A stretch of DNA of 18,422 nucleotides from Podila epigama. Lineage: Eukaryota > Mortierellomycota > Mortierellomycetes > Mortierellales > Mortierellaceae. Of the stretch, positions 18,368 through 18,422 are shown piece by piece; position 1 is the stretch's first letter, and each line of letters opens with the position of its first letter. The translations under genes and the position numbers were made by a program. The DNA is taken from positions 1-18,422 of the forward strand of contig JAAAVE010000477.1 in assembly GCA_015679605.1 (NCBI GenBank). Reading direction: 5' to 3'. The notes below the pieces were generated by a model. That model had not been told where the DNA came from. It did not search any database and worked only from the letters and a program-made list of their open reading frames with translations.

Positions 18368-18422
18368 TGAATGAATGAATGAATGAATGAATGAATGAAT
18401 GAATGAATGAATGAATGAATGA
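18368..18422. repeat. (TGAA)n microsatellite running off the right edge
   Basis: Almost fourteen perfect TGAA units, without interruption, to the last base of the window. The true length is unknown because the sequence stops inside the repeat. Confidence 0.95.

Overview
The window looks like a stretch of a filamentous, early-diverging fungal genome. Mortierellomycota/Mucoromycota is my best guess, by inference. Genes carry several short introns with GT-AG ends. Products are typical fungal membrane and signalling proteins. Proteins are rich in Q, S and H tracts, spacers carry many microsatellites, and there is one nuclear-type tRNA gene. There is no operon structure. The window opens in a poly-A run and closes inside a TGAA repeat, so it may be a whole contig that broke at simple repeats.

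Layout. (1) 47-596, minus: 5' part of a Ysc84/SH3YL1-type SYLF-domain protein, cut off by the left edge. (2) 597-1762: a long repeat-rich spacer between divergent genes. (3) 1763-3104, plus: sphingolipid fatty acid 2-hydroxylase (Scs7/FAH type), three exons, complete. (4) 3381-6686, minus: a six-exon Mutator-like (MULE) transposase gene with a SWIM zinc finger. It has two single-base frame breaks at homopolymer runs that cancel each other, and Lys where the third catalytic acid is expected. (5) 7288-8739, minus: single-exon F-box/LRR-like protein with an internal 9-residue duplication. (6) 9043-9115, plus: tRNA-Ala(AGC). (7) 9385-15394, minus: a very large (about 1,928 aa) phosphatidylinositol phosphate kinase. 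It has an N-terminal membrane-anchor exon, and four long low-complexity segments split its kinase core. (8) 16250-18230, minus: six-exon Ost-alpha/TMEM184 (DUF300) multi-pass membrane protein with a poly-Q tail.

I joined exons by hand. In each multi-exon gene the exon lengths, splice phases and family motifs agree, so most splice sites are well supported. Several products act at membranes: the SYLF protein binds lipid and actin, the hydroxylase acts on ceramide, the PIP kinase makes phosphoinositides, and DUF300 proteins are membrane proteins. Fungal gene order gives little reason to treat them as one pathway. The best candidates for something undescribed are the membrane-anchored, multiply interrupted PIP kinase and the possibly domesticated MULE gene.
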